From Pseudoalteromonas sp. XI10 (GTDB taxonomy: Bacteria > Pseudomonadota > Gammaproteobacteria > Enterobacterales > Alteromonadaceae), in assembly GCF_001469895.1 (NCBI RefSeq), contig NZ_LOPY01000052.1:1-64000 (forward strand): DNA of 64,000 nucleotides, given 5' to 3'. Shown here one piece after another: positions 18,566 through 26,864 of the stretch. The position numbers and the translations under genes are program-made. Position 1 is the stretch's first letter; each line of letters begins with the position of its first letter. The notes beneath the pieces are model-generated. The model made no database searches and was not told where the DNA came from. It saw only the letters and a list, made by a program, of their open reading frames with translations.

Positions 18566-18811
18566 GGCGGCATCCTTTTTGAGTAACCTTGCAGTTACTC
18601 TTGTTATTATTTTGAAGGCATTTTTAGATTGCTCAAATTTTCTCTAGATGACAACCCATAGGCGCTTAATTGCACATTTTTCACGTTGTGATGAACATTT
18701 AAAAAGGGCGTAAATAACAACGATTGATTATTTTTTAGTTGCTTTCACTTTTTAAGGTGTTTACAATCGCCGCGATTTTAACCATTCACACACTGTAGAG
18801 GAGTAAACAAT

Positions 18812-18856
18812 ATGACTTATACAACTTGTTCCTTTGCAGGTCGTTTTCTTGCCTAG
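18812..18856 (+). CDS. Leader peptide of the RtcB2-PrfH operon (14 aa)
   Basis: A short frame, MTYTTCSFAGRFLA, is preceded at 8-nt spacing by AGAGGAG (18797-18803), the best ribosome site in this region. It ends with TAG 113 nt before the RNA ligase start. The stop codon lies in the first of four mutually complementary RNA segments, and GCAGGTC inside the frame (18836-18842) can pair with GACCTGC at 18912-18918. The layout resembles translation-coupled attenuation leaders. That the peptide is made is inferred from the ribosome site and position only. Confidence 0.6.
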   Translation: MTYTTCSFAGRFLA

Positions 18857-18918
18857 CTCGAAGCTATTTCTTTATTAGCTTTTCAAAGCTAAGCCTGATC
18901 AATTAATCAAAGACCTGC
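18854..18918 (+). promoter_or_regulatory. Alternative-hairpin leader upstream of rtcB2-prfH
   Basis: Four segments can pair in sequence: TAGCT (18854-18858), AAGCTA (18861-18866), TTAGCTTT (18875-18882) and AAAGCTAA (18885-18892). The pairings 1:2, 2:3 and 3:4 exclude each other in steps. The last hairpin has an 8-bp perfect stem but no following T run, so an effect on translation or RNA stability is more likely than intrinsic termination. A small TTTCT/AGAAA stem can also cover part of the ligase ribosome site (AAAGGA at 18955-18960). Confidence 0.55.
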
Positions 18919-18969
18919 CAAATCATTTTTCGTTAGCATTTTTCTATTGCAGAGAAAGGAATTGGTATT

Positions 18970-20121
18970 ATGGGCAAGTCCGTCCAAAAACTTACTGATA
19001 ACGTTAGCCTTATTGCGTCTAAAGAGTCGTGGATTGAAGGGCTAGCAATACAACAATTAATTAAAACTTCTGAATTACCTGGTATGCACGCTGTAGCGGG
19101 TATGCCCGATTTACACCCAGGTCGAGGTTACCCCATTGGGGCAGCCTTTTTTACAGAAGGTAGAATTTACCCCGCTTTAGTGGGGAATGATATTGGCTGC
19201 GGTATGTCGCTTTGGCAAACCAATACTAAGTTAGCCAAGTTAAATGTAGATAAGCTCGCAAAACGCCTAAGCGATGTTGAACAGCCGCTAGGTGAAAGTT
19301 GGCACACATTGATTAGCGAGCGAAAACATGAGCTAGCTATCACACAAACTGGTTTTGATAGCGCCCTTGGCACCATAGGTGGTGGCAATCATTTCGCTGA
19401 ATTCCAGGCGATTGAAGAGGTGTTTGATCAACAAGCCTTGCTTGCTTTAGGTCTACAACCTAAACAACTGCAGCTATTGGTGCACTCTGGCTCTAGAGGC
19501 TTAGGGCAAGCTATTTTGGTTAAGCATATTGCAGAGCATAACCATGATGGCCTGGAGGTCGTGAGTGATGCCTTTACAGGTTATATGGCCAAACATGACG
19601 AAGCACTGCGTTGGGCACAGTTAAACCGAGAACTGATCGCACGGCGTTTTTTACAAGCTATTCGCGCTGGTGGCGAACAGGTTTTAGATGTAAATCATAA
19701 CCTTGTAAGTCAATCACAGATTGCAGGACAAGCAGGCTGGTTACATCGAAAAGGCGCAACACCCAGCGATCAAGGGGCTGTGATGATCCCGGGCTCTCGC
19801 GGTGATTACAGTTACTTAGTTAAGCCAACGGCTGAGCAAAACGTAAACTTACGCTCCCTTGCACATGGCGCTGGTCGCAAATGGAAGCGAGGAGAATGCC
19901 AAGGCCGTTTGAGTCACAAGTTTAAAAAGGAAGATTTATATCGCACTGCGTTTGGTAGCAGGGTGATCTGTAATGATAAAACGCTGCTTTATGATGAAGC
20001 ACCACAAGCTTACAAAGACTGCCAAACAGTTATTGATGACCTTGTTGATGCTGGGCTGGTTACTGTAATTGCCAAATTAAAGCCTGTGCTTACCTTTAAA
20101 ACACAAGGAACGTGCGGATGA
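18970..20121 (+). CDS. rtcB2: RtcB2-type RNA-splicing ligase
   Basis: A 383-residue member of the RtcB ligase family, which joins 2',3'-cyclic-phosphate or 3'-phosphate ends to 5'-OH ends using GTP and Mn2+. Metal and active-site motifs are present: [39 protein letters not shown], and the guanylylated His in [11 protein letters not shown]. It is shorter than the 408-residue RtcB at 24221-25447 and clearly a different branch. Its stop overlaps the prfH start (ATGA). In E. coli strains that carry the pair, RtcB2-PrfH is reported to repair 16S rRNA cut in the decoding centre (colicin E3-type damage); the same role here is inferred. Confidence 0.92.
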   Translation: MGKSVQKLTDNVSLIASKESWIEGLAIQQLIKTSELPGMHAVAGMPDLHPGRGYPIGAAFFTEGRIYPALVGNDIGCGMSLWQTNTKLAKLNVDKLAKRLSDVEQPLGESWHTLISERKHELAITQTGFDSALGTIGGGNHFAEFQAIEEVFDQQALLALGLQPKQLQLLVHSGSRGLGQAILVKHIAEHNHDGLEVVSDAFTGYMAKHDEALRWAQLNRELIARRFLQAIRAGGEQVLDVNHNLVSQSQIAGQAGWLHRKGATPSDQGAVMIPGSRGDYSYLVKPTAEQNVNLRSLAHGAGRKWKRGECQGRLSHKFKKEDLYRTAFGSRVICNDKTLLYDEAPQAYKDCQTVIDDLVDAGLVTVIAKLKPVLTFKTQGTCG

Positions 20122-20756
20122 TCTTAGTGCAATTATCGTCAGGGGCGGGTCCTTTAGAGTGCTGTAAAGCGGTGGCAATGGCTGTTAAGCGCCTTGAGGG
20201 TGATGCTAAAGCGTTAGCTATTAAGGTGAATACTCTTGCAGTAGAGCAAGCTGAGCTTTCAGGCTGCTACAAATCGGTATTGCTTGAATTAACAGGCGCT
20301 GAGCCGCAAATTTTAAAACAGTTTGCGCAGCAATGGCATGGCTCGATGTTGTGGGTTTGTCAAAGCCCATTCAGAGCAAGGCATAAGCGTAAAAACTGGT
20401 ACTTTGGCGGTCAAATATTTGAAATAGCAGAGCAAAAATTTGATAGCGAGATCCGCTTTCAGCAATGCCGCGCGAGTGGCGCGGGAGGCCAACATGTAAA
20501 CACCACTGATTCGGCTGTTCGTGCTACCCATGTTGCGACAGGAATTACTGTTCGCGTAGAGACTGAACGAAGTCAGCATGCGAATAAGCGTTTAGCCCGA
20601 GCTTTGCTAATGCAAAAACTGGCAGAGCAAGCTCAGCAGGCTGCAAGCCAGCAGCAAAAGTCGCGGTGGCAACAACACAATGAGCTGCAACGGGGTAATC
20701 CGATTCGTACGTTTAAGGGCCCTGAATTTAGCCAGACTCACAAAGGAAAAGGTTAG
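20118..20756 (+). CDS. prfH: Peptide chain release factor homologue PrfH
   Basis: A 212-residue class I release-factor relative that lacks the stop-codon recognition domain but keeps the peptidyl-tRNA hydrolysis loop SGAGGQHVN (GGQ at about 123-125) and a basic, Gln-rich C-terminal tail. The start MILVQLSSG at 20118 is chosen because it overlaps the ligase stop as ATGA and matches known PrfH N-termini; a GTG at 20112 is the alternative. Family knowledge: PrfH releases peptides from ribosomes with a cleaved decoding centre so that the ligase can reach the break. The translational coupling to rtcB2 supports that partnership. Confidence 0.93.
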   Translation: MILVQLSSGAGPLECCKAVAMAVKRLEGDAKALAIKVNTLAVEQAELSGCYKSVLLELTGAEPQILKQFAQQWHGSMLWVCQSPFRARHKRKNWYFGGQIFEIAEQKFDSEIRFQQCRASGAGGQHVNTTDSAVRATHVATGITVRVETERSQHANKRLARALLMQKLAEQAQQAASQQQKSRWQQHNELQRGNPIRTFKGPEFSQTHKGKG

Positions 20757-20764
20757 CAAATAAC

Positions 20765-21085
20765 ATGGAAAGATTACTGTTTATATGTAGCCGTAACCAA
20801 TGGCGTAGCCCAACGGCAGAAAAGGTATTCAACCAATACAATGGCATTAAAGCCCGCTCTGCAGGTACAAGCCCACGAGCAAGGCACACGGTAACAACTG
20901 CTGATATTAATTGGGCAGATATAATTTTTGTAATGGAACATAAGCATAAACAACGCCTTAAAGCGCAGTTTAGCCGTTTATTACAATACAAGCCGATTCA
21001 GGTACTCGATATACCCGACGAGTACCAATATATGGATGAGGCACTCATTGAAACTTTAGTTGATGTCGTAAATCAATACTTGTAG
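20765..21085 (+). CDS. Small low-molecular-weight tyrosine phosphatase-like protein
   Basis: A 106-residue protein with the phosphatase loop CSRNQWRS near the N-terminus (Cys8, Arg14: a C-X5-R motif) and SPTAEKVF and SAGTSP segments typical of low-molecular-weight protein tyrosine phosphatases. It ends in LDIPDEYQYMDEAL, where the usual DPY general-acid loop is replaced by IPDEY. It is about 45 residues shorter than classical enzymes. It starts 8 nt after prfH, so it is the third gene of the RNA-repair operon. Action on a protein, or on an RNA phosphate end, is possible; neither can be shown from sequence. Confidence 0.85.
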   Translation: MERLLFICSRNQWRSPTAEKVFNQYNGIKARSAGTSPRARHTVTTADINWADIIFVMEHKHKQRLKAQFSRLLQYKPIQVLDIPDEYQYMDEALIETLVDVVNQYL

Positions 21086-21091
21086 AAAAAC

Positions 21092-21123
21092 AGATACAGT
21101 GAGTTTTAGGACTCACTGTATCT
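21092..21123. terminator. Hairpin between converging RNA-repair operons
   Basis: AGATACAGTGAGT at 21092-21104 pairs perfectly (13 bp) with ACTCACTGTATCT at 21111-21123. It follows the phosphatase-like gene and overlaps the last codons of the minus-strand rlaP gene. On the minus strand the following bases are TTTTTC, so it can terminate the large rtc operon; it probably acts in both directions. Confidence 0.75.
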
Positions 21124-21921
21124 TGCTAATGTTTCTTTAAATAACTGATTTAAAGCATCAAAATCGACGACTTTCTTCTTTACGTTAGCTGTGTAGTTTT
21201 CATGCCGTGTTAACTCTGCTTCGATAAACTCATTAATTACAGGCACAGCTGGCGCGTATTCTTTTTCTAAGCTTACCCGTTTTCGGGCGAGCAAATCTGA
21301 AATCGCAGCATCCAATGCAAGGTTCTCTTTGACAAGCTCCCTTAGTATATCAAACTCAATTGGGGCTGGTTCATCGTATTTTTCGAGCCACATAATCGCC
21401 AGTAGTGGTCGTAATACGTAAAAGTATTTTTTCAGCGGAACGCGCTCTTTTTTCAGATACTCTCTAAAGTTACCTTTTGCCATATGCAAGTAATGATAAA
21501 TGCCTTTATGAGATGACACTATCTGTGGCATTAGTCGCTTTGCATGTGCAGCAAAAAAGCCATCATCAACATAGACTATGGGTGATTGTATCCACTCAAT
21601 AAACGCGGGATTTGATTTGCTGAATAGCTTGAGTGCTTTACGAATATCCCAACCATTTATATCGATTTCATCGACGATTGGGTATTCAATTACATCTCTT
21701 TGCTCTTCAACATCAATTGCTACATACCAATCTTTAGCATGCGCATAAATAAAGCGCACATCATAATCACTGTTAGGACTTGCAAATCCCCATGCTCGGC
21801 TACCCGACTCAATAGCAAATAACACTTTAACGTTATGTTCTGCTTCTGCGGCTTTTATGCGTCGCATTATTTCAGCTCTTACACTGTCATCGATTGCTGA
21901 GTGTGCTGTTGTGTTATTCAT
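21106..21921 (-). CDS. rlaP: RlaP-type nucleotidyltransferase (RNA-repair associated)
   Basis: A 271-residue DNA polymerase beta-superfamily nucleotidyltransferase. The core motif ESGSRAWGF...SDYDVRFIY has the GS at 40-41 and metal-binding Asp52 and Asp54. A later helical region follows, with NPAFIEWIQSPIVY and HYLHMAKGNFREYL, matching the family named RlaP (RNA ligase-associated polymerase). Its biochemical role is not established; adding nucleotides to RNA ends before ligation is the usual proposal. The start overlaps the cca stop as ATGA, so it is the last gene of the RtcR-controlled operon. Confidence 0.88.
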   Translation of the reverse strand: MNNTTAHSAIDDSVRAEIMRRIKAAEAEHNVKVLFAIESGSRAWGFASPNSDYDVRFIYAHAKDWYVAIDVEEQRDVIEYPIVDEIDINGWDIRKALKLFSKSNPAFIEWIQSPIVYVDDGFFAAHAKRLMPQIVSSHKGIYHYLHMAKGNFREYLKKERVPLKKYFYVLRPLLAIMWLEKYDEPAPIEFDILRELVKENLALDAAISDLLARKRVSLEKEYAPAVPVINEFIEAELTRHENYTANVKKKVVDFDALNQLFKETLARYSES

Positions 21922-23174
21922 TTTGTTTCCTTACTACTTTGCTCTGTGAGGTAATCTCGTAGTTGCTTTATTTCTGCTTCGCGAACTGCTTTTCCGATGG
22001 CTATGCCGCTTTTACCTTGGCGTATTGCTTGTTGCACAAGTGCTTTTTTATCTAGCTTGTTTAGTTGTTTTACTAAATCCAGTGCAAGTGTTCGTTGCGC
22101 ATAAGGCCGATGTATAAAACTTGGCCCCCGTCCTTGCGCATCACACTGACACGCATCCAAAAACTGCAAAAACCGCGCAGGCTTATTTTGCGCATTTAGC
22201 TTGTCGACAAGTAATTTATGTAATGTTTTTGGTTTTAGCAGTGTGATTTTGTGACAACGCGTATGATTGTCACTGGTTAATGCTGCCAGCTCATAAAACC
22301 GTTTAGGCACTTTTAAACGCTGACAAAACGCCTTGATCACTGCTACGCCGCGTTGTTCATGGCCATGTAAATTGCCGTTTAGCTCAAAGCTCGTCGCCTT
22401 GCCAAAATCATGCGTTAATGCGGCAAAGCGAGTTTCTACATCAAAATTTAGCTGAGCCGCTCTTTGCAAAACTAAAAGTGTGTGGGTGTAAACATCGCCC
22501 TCAGGGTGGTGTTCTTTTGGTTGGGGAACACCACTCATTGCATCTATTTCTGGAAACACACCTAAACCATACAACGTCTTGAAGTAAAGCTCAGGGTGGG
22601 GCTCAGCAAGTGCTTTTTCTGTTTCTTTCCAAACCCGTTCTGGCGTTAAATAAGCTAATTCACCTTGTTGGTGTATTTGCATCATTAATGCCTTGGTATC
22701 AGGATGTATACTAAAGCTTTCACCAAAACGAGCTAAAAATCGAGCCACTCTCAATACACGTAATGGATCTTCAGCAAATGCGGCTGATGTATGTCTAAGT
22801 ACCTTGTTATTTAAATCTTGTTGGCCGTTAAATGGGTCTATAAGCTCGCCATCGGCACTCATCGCCATTGCATTGATAGTTAAGTCCCGTCGCGCAAGGT
22901 CATCTTCTAGAGTTACGCTGGTACTGGCATTCACCGTGAACCCTTTGTAGCCACGACCTTGCTTTCGTTCAGTGCGAGCGAGGGCATATTCTTGCTTGGT
23001 GGTTGGATGTAAAAATACTGGAAAATCACTACCAACAGTTTCAAAGCCTAGGGCTAACATGGTTTCTGGTGTTTCACCCACAACAACAAAGTCTTGATCA
23101 GCTGCCGCTCTGTTTAGCAATTTGTCGCGAACTGCACCGCCGACTAAATAAACATGTTTTAATGTGTTTTCCAT
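21918..23174 (-). CDS. cca: CCA tRNA nucleotidyltransferase (multifunctional CCA protein)
   Basis: A 418-residue enzyme that adds or repairs the 3' CCA of tRNAs. The N-terminal motif YLVGGAVRDKLL and catalytic DQD (Asp26, Asp28) are followed by RRDLTINAMA and the base-recognition motif EDPLRVLRVARFLARF. A C-terminal HD domain (LTHDFGKA, HE) gives the phosphatase/phosphodiesterase activity known for E. coli Cca. Length matches the gammaproteobacterial enzyme. Embedding it in an RtcR-controlled RNA-repair operon is unusual and suggests that CCA rebuilding is part of the stress response. It is 15 nt after rtcA and overlaps rlaP. Confidence 0.94.
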   Translation of the reverse strand: MENTLKHVYLVGGAVRDKLLNRAAADQDFVVVGETPETMLALGFETVGSDFPVFLHPTTKQEYALARTERKQGRGYKGFTVNASTSVTLEDDLARRDLTINAMAMSADGELIDPFNGQQDLNNKVLRHTSAAFAEDPLRVLRVARFLARFGESFSIHPDTKALMMQIHQQGELAYLTPERVWKETEKALAEPHPELYFKTLYGLGVFPEIDAMSGVPQPKEHHPEGDVYTHTLLVLQRAAQLNFDVETRFAALTHDFGKATSFELNGNLHGHEQRGVAVIKAFCQRLKVPKRFYELAALTSDNHTRCHKITLLKPKTLHKLLVDKLNAQNKPARFLQFLDACQCDAQGRGPSFIHRPYAQRTLALDLVKQLNKLDKKALVQQAIRQGKSGIAIGKAVREAEIKQLRDYLTEQSSKETK

Positions 23175-23189
23175 TGCCGATCATCCTAA

Positions 23190-24218
23190 TTAGGTATCAG
23201 TTAATGATACCTGCCAAAGGTTATCATCAAGCTGAGTAAACGTTATCTTTACATGCAAAAGCGTTTTTATGACCTCTGCATTGGTTAAGCTGTGCAAGCT
23301 TGGTTCACTGGTTTTGAACTCGCCTTTACCGGCCAAAGCTAATGGCAAAAGTAGTTGATCTGCCAGATGTTCTTCTACTGCCGCTGCTGATTGGGTAAAT
23401 TGTGTAACCTGCTCTACTGCTTTGAGAGCCACTTTTTGTGCTGCAATACCATGTTGACCAATAACTTCAAAAATACTGTTATGGGTGTCTGATGTTATCT
23501 GTAGCTGCAAGCTGTTTCCTGCTCCAATACTTTCTACACGAGTTATCGTGGTTTCAGCGCCTGTCCAATCAAGGTATTGTTTTGCAGTGCTAATTTCACG
23601 CTTCGCAACATGCCCCGGTAACTTGTTAACAAGTACTTTAATCGCCTTCTTGGCATCCTTCGTTGGCTGTGCAAAATGCGCAAAGGGCTTTAATGTTTCA
23701 CACGGGTAAATGGTTAACTGCCATTTGCCACCACCGGCAGGATAAAAGCCATACTTGGTAACAGTGAGCTCACAATACACCCCCATTTTTGCTAAAGCTG
23801 GCAAATAACAGTGCTCAAAAAAGCACAGTGAAGGTGACATGCCATTATGTGTGCCACCTTCAAAGGTTATGGTAGAGGGCTGCTTTGCTGTCGCTAATGC
23901 CAGTAATACAGTTTGGCATACAAGCGTTGTACTGCCTGCTGTGCCAATCGCAAAGTGATAATCACCCGCTTTTATTTGTTTAGGCGCAAAGCGAATATGG
24001 TTTGAGCCTAGTTCAACTCCTGCTGTTTCGGCATCACAGATTTGTTGTGCTGCTAACACACAGGTTAGGTGCTGGCGTAACAGGCCAGGCTTTTTTCGCT
24101 TGGCCCGAATATTAACAACTTCAATGGCTTGCTTGGTTAACATTGATAAGGTGAGGGCGGTGCGAAGTACTTGCCCTCCGCCTTCACCTTGTGCACCATC
24201 AATTATTAAATAGTTCAT
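23190..24218 (-). CDS. rtcA: RNA 3'-terminal phosphate cyclase
   Basis: Converts an RNA 3'-phosphate to a 2',3'-cyclic phosphate using ATP. About 342 residues. Family motifs are present: IDGAQGEGGGQVLRTALTLS, LRQHLTCVLAAQQI, GTAGSTTLVCQTVL, GGTHN, KYGFYPAGGG, and the adenylylated His in EEHLADQLLLPLA. The start at 24218 is preferred (AGGA five bases before), although an ATG at 24224 overlaps the rtcB stop. It is translationally coupled to rtcB and followed by cca. Confidence 0.95.
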   Translation of the reverse strand: MNYLIIDGAQGEGGGQVLRTALTLSMLTKQAIEVVNIRAKRKKPGLLRQHLTCVLAAQQICDAETAGVELGSNHIRFAPKQIKAGDYHFAIGTAGSTTLVCQTVLLALATAKQPSTITFEGGTHNGMSPSLCFFEHCYLPALAKMGVYCELTVTKYGFYPAGGGKWQLTIYPCETLKPFAHFAQPTKDAKKAIKVLVNKLPGHVAKREISTAKQYLDWTGAETTITRVESIGAGNSLQLQITSDTHNSIFEVIGQHGIAAQKVALKAVEQVTQFTQSAAAVEEHLADQLLLPLALAGKGEFKTSEPSLHSLTNAEVIKTLLHVKITFTQLDDNLWQVSLTDT

Positions 24219-24220
24219 TA

Positions 24221-25447
24221 TCATCCTTTTACGCAGACTATTTGCTTTAGTGTATGTACAACCTCAACCAAGTCTTGCTGTGCTGCCATAACCTTTTCAA
24301 TATCCTTGTACGCATGCGGAATTTCATCAATCACCGCAGCATCTTTGCGGCATTCTACCCCTTGGGTTGCCGCTATTTGATCTTGAATATTAAAGACCTT
24401 TTTAGCTTTTGTACGTGACATGACTCGGCCGGCTCCATGACTACAGCTATTAAAGCTATCTGGGTTTCCTAAGCCGCGAACAATAAAAGAGCGCGCTCCC
24501 ATACTTCCGGGAATGATCCCCATTTCACCTTTTTGTGCACGTACCGCTCCTTTGCGTGTTACAAAACAATCTTTGCCAAAGTGATGCTCACGCGAGATAT
24601 AGTTATGATGACAGTTAACAGCAAGCTCCGCGGTTTCAAAAGCGATAGGTATTTGCTTTTTAAGCGCTTTGATAGCGTTAAACATCATGATCTCTCTGTT
24701 TTTAGCTGCAAAATCTTGCGCCCATTCCACAGCCTCAACATAGTCATCAAAGTATTCGCTTCCTTCTTTCAGATACGCAAGATCCATATCAGGTAAGTTG
24801 ATTTGATGACGCTCCATCTCTTTTTTAGCCAGCTCGATAAAGTAAGTGCCTATGCGGTTACCAACTCCCCGGCTACCTGAGTGCAGCATGATCCAAACTG
24901 CATTGTTTTCATCTAGGCAGAGCTCTAAAAAATGATTGCCTGTGCCCATCGTACCTAGGTGATTTACATGATTACTGTTTTTAATTGCAGGGTGCTTAGC
25001 GCAGATTTTTTCAAACCGCTTCTCAAGTTTTTGCCACTCACCTGCAACAACATCAGGAATATTATGCCAAGCACCTCTGTCGCGAGCCCCTCTACCTCGG
25101 CCCGTTCGACCATGTGGTACCGCAGCTTCAAACGCATGACGAATTGCCGCCAGATTATCGGGCAGTTGCGAAGCCGTTAACGTTGTTTTAGTTGCAACCA
25201 TGCCGCAACCAATATCAACACCTACCGCTGCGGGGATCACTGCATCTACAGAGGGAATGACGCTACCTATTGTGGCGCCTTTGCCCATGTGAACATCTGG
25301 CATGACCGCGATATGAGAATGAACTAGCGACATTTGCGCAATATTATTTAACTGAGCAATAGCTGCATCTTCAAACGGTACGCCTTTTGTCCATGCCTTT
25401 ATAGGTACCTGTCCTTGTTGTTCGATTGTGTTGTAGTTATTACACAT
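24221..25447 (-). CDS. rtcB: RNA-splicing ligase RtcB
   Basis: A 408-residue RtcB, the same length as the E. coli enzyme. It joins 3'-phosphate or cyclic-phosphate ends to 5'-OH ends through an RtcB-GMP intermediate. Motifs: MPDVHMGKGATIGSV, AVGVDIGCGM, GTGNHFLEL, MLHSGSRGVG, NCHHNYISRE, and the nucleophile His in CSHGAGRVMSR, near residue 337. An AAGGAATC site precedes the start. It is flanked by slipin (28 nt) and rtcA (overlap). With the RtcB2 at 18970-20121, this chromosome has two distinct ligases in one neighbourhood. Confidence 0.96.
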   Translation of the reverse strand: MCNNYNTIEQQGQVPIKAWTKGVPFEDAAIAQLNNIAQMSLVHSHIAVMPDVHMGKGATIGSVIPSVDAVIPAAVGVDIGCGMVATKTTLTASQLPDNLAAIRHAFEAAVPHGRTGRGRGARDRGAWHNIPDVVAGEWQKLEKRFEKICAKHPAIKNSNHVNHLGTMGTGNHFLELCLDENNAVWIMLHSGSRGVGNRIGTYFIELAKKEMERHQINLPDMDLAYLKEGSEYFDDYVEAVEWAQDFAAKNREIMMFNAIKALKKQIPIAFETAELAVNCHHNYISREHHFGKDCFVTRKGAVRAQKGEMGIIPGSMGARSFIVRGLGNPDSFNSCSHGAGRVMSRTKAKKVFNIQDQIAATQGVECRKDAAVIDEIPHAYKDIEKVMAAQQDLVEVVHTLKQIVCVKG

Positions 25448-25475
25448 AATTTGATTCCTTACTCGTCCTAGCCTG

Positions 25476-26630
25476 TTAGGCTATTTTTACGACCCCGTTC
25501 ATTAGCCCTTCAAGGCCGCCATAAACGGTTAAGTTATTTATTTTTTCTGCGACTTTCTCTAATGCCTCTAACTCTTTAAGGCGCATTAGCGTCGGATTGT
25601 TGTCAATTACTTTCGCGGTGTTGTGTAAGCTGCGTGTTGCTGATGTTTCTTCACGTCGCTTTATTACATTTGCCTCAGCTGCTTTTTGCGCTTCGACCAC
25701 TTGATTTAAAATGGCTTTCATCTCGCCCGGTAAAATAATGTCTTTTACACCAACGCCAGATAGAGCAATACCAATCTCCTTAAGTTGTTCAATCACCAGC
25801 TCTTTCACTGTTTCATTGATATACAATTTATCTAATAAGATATCATCGAGCGTTTTTGTACCAACCGCTTCTCTGAGTGCTAGTTGTAGAGTTTTGTAGA
25901 TGAATTCATCCAATTTATCTACGCTCTTTGCTGCAAGCTCAGCATCCATCAGCTTGATATTGGCAGTTAAATTAATGCGCAGGCTAACTCGGTCTTTGCT
26001 GAGAATTTCTTGCCCAGATACTTCTACGCTTTGTGTTCTACAGTCATAACATTTCACTTCAATATCATGGTTAAATTGCCAATAGGCATGAATGCCTGGC
26101 TGCAACTTCCCAATAAAGTGGCCGTTAATGTAAAGTAAGCCTACATGCTCTTTCGCGACTTTAAACTCGGCAATCGGTTTGATTGCGACTGTTTTTTCGC
26201 TTCTAATTAAGCGAGTTGCGCTATTTGCACCTGCTCGATTAACTAAATTTAATAATTGCTCAGGCACCGCTTGAGTGCTGTTGAGAGTAATTCGTTCAAG
26301 TTTTATAGTCCCTGCATCTTGCCAAATATATAAGTGCTCACCAGGAGCGACGATCCCTTGTAGTAAATCATCAACGTACAACATACCTAGTTCGTTGCTC
26401 TCAAGTTTCCAGTGACTTATATGCTGTTGCAAGATTGGGTTATTGCGGTACAAACGTTCGGTATTTCGCTCTGAGAAATACAGCGAGTTAATATCAAAGG
26501 TGACAAACTCAAGCTGCTTGTGAAAATCCCAATAACGGTGCTTTCCTGGCATTAACACGTCTGTTAGTTGCTGGTCTTTAAAAACGAGCACTCTTTGGTT
26601 CTCTGCTACTAATTGTGTTTTTCTTAACAT
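25476..26630 (-). CDS. Slipin/SPFH (band 7) protein of RNA-repair operon
   Basis: A 384-residue protein whose region about 185-330 is a band-7/SPFH domain (VKCYDCRTQSVEVSGQEI, LQLALREAVGTKTLDDIL, KDIILPGEMKAILNQVVEAQKAAEAN), ending in a helical coiled-coil part. There is no N-terminal membrane helix. Instead, residues 13-46, 82-117 and 163-198 are three copies of a unit with the pattern 'hydrophobic-DD/NG...PG-x-H-x-Y', with PG at 28-29, 96-97 and 178-179. Slipins of this type occur with RtcR-controlled repair genes. The start at 26630 has AAGGAAAT upstream. First protein gene after the tRNA-like elements. Confidence 0.85.
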   Translation of the reverse strand: MLRKTQLVAENQRVLVFKDQQLTDVLMPGKHRYWDFHKQLEFVTFDINSLYFSERNTERLYRNNPILQQHISHWKLESNELGMLYVDDLLQGIVAPGEHLYIWQDAGTIKLERITLNSTQAVPEQLLNLVNRAGANSATRLIRSEKTVAIKPIAEFKVAKEHVGLLYINGHFIGKLQPGIHAYWQFNHDIEVKCYDCRTQSVEVSGQEILSKDRVSLRINLTANIKLMDAELAAKSVDKLDEFIYKTLQLALREAVGTKTLDDILLDKLYINETVKELVIEQLKEIGIALSGVGVKDIILPGEMKAILNQVVEAQKAAEANVIKRREETSATRSLHNTAKVIDNNPTLMRLKELEALEKVAEKINNLTVYGGLEGLMNGVVKIA

Positions 26631-26733
26631 GTTCTATTTCCTTATTGATTGTTAGCAAGTGTGTATTTGTTAACTGAAAAAGGCTTTGGGCGTCGCAATA
26701 ACAGGGAGCATCCGGCTTGCTGTTATCGTTCAT
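26578..26733 (-). CDS. Possible small ORF overlapping the slipin start (51 aa)
   Basis: A frame beginning MNDNSKPDAPCYCDAQSL runs from 26733 and overlaps the first 53 bases of slipin in another frame. It lies between the tRNA-like RNAs and slipin. The ribosome site is weak, and the DNA also contains a hairpin (ATAACA with TGTTAT). It may be a leader, or chance. The reading frame continues upstream into tRNA-like RNA 2, where it is certainly not meaningful. Confidence 0.2.
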   Translation of the reverse strand: MNDNSKPDAPCYCDAQSLFQLTNTHLLTINKEIEHVKKNTISSREPKSARF

Positions 26734-26793
26734 GCTTAAGCGTTTATCAGTCAGCGCAAACAACGACTTACTAACATTTAAAGTTACGATTTT

Positions 26794-26864
26794 GACTAAG
26801 GCGGGATTTGAACCCGCAACATCCAAATTGGTTTTGGTGCTCTACCTGTTTGAGCTACTTATAG
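26794..26864 (-). tRNA. tRNA-like RNA 2, degenerate cloverleaf
   Basis: Read on the minus strand this has D-arm GCTC/GAGC (26855-26852 with 26842-26839), T-arm GCGGG-TTCAAAT-CCCGC (26817-26801), and a 5-nt variable region. The anticodon arm is CCAAA/TTTGG closing only 5 nt (ACCAA) instead of 7. Opening the top pair would give a 7-nt loop centred on CCA (Trp) but with A, not U, at position 33. The acceptor stem pairs well only over four bases (TAAG/CTTA), and no CCA is encoded. It directly abuts tRNA-like RNA 1. A normal decoding tRNA is unlikely. Confidence 0.75.

Noticed and set aside
18885..18892. Intrinsic terminator in the rtcB2 leader
   Set aside because: The 3:4 hairpin has no T run after it, so simple termination is not supported.
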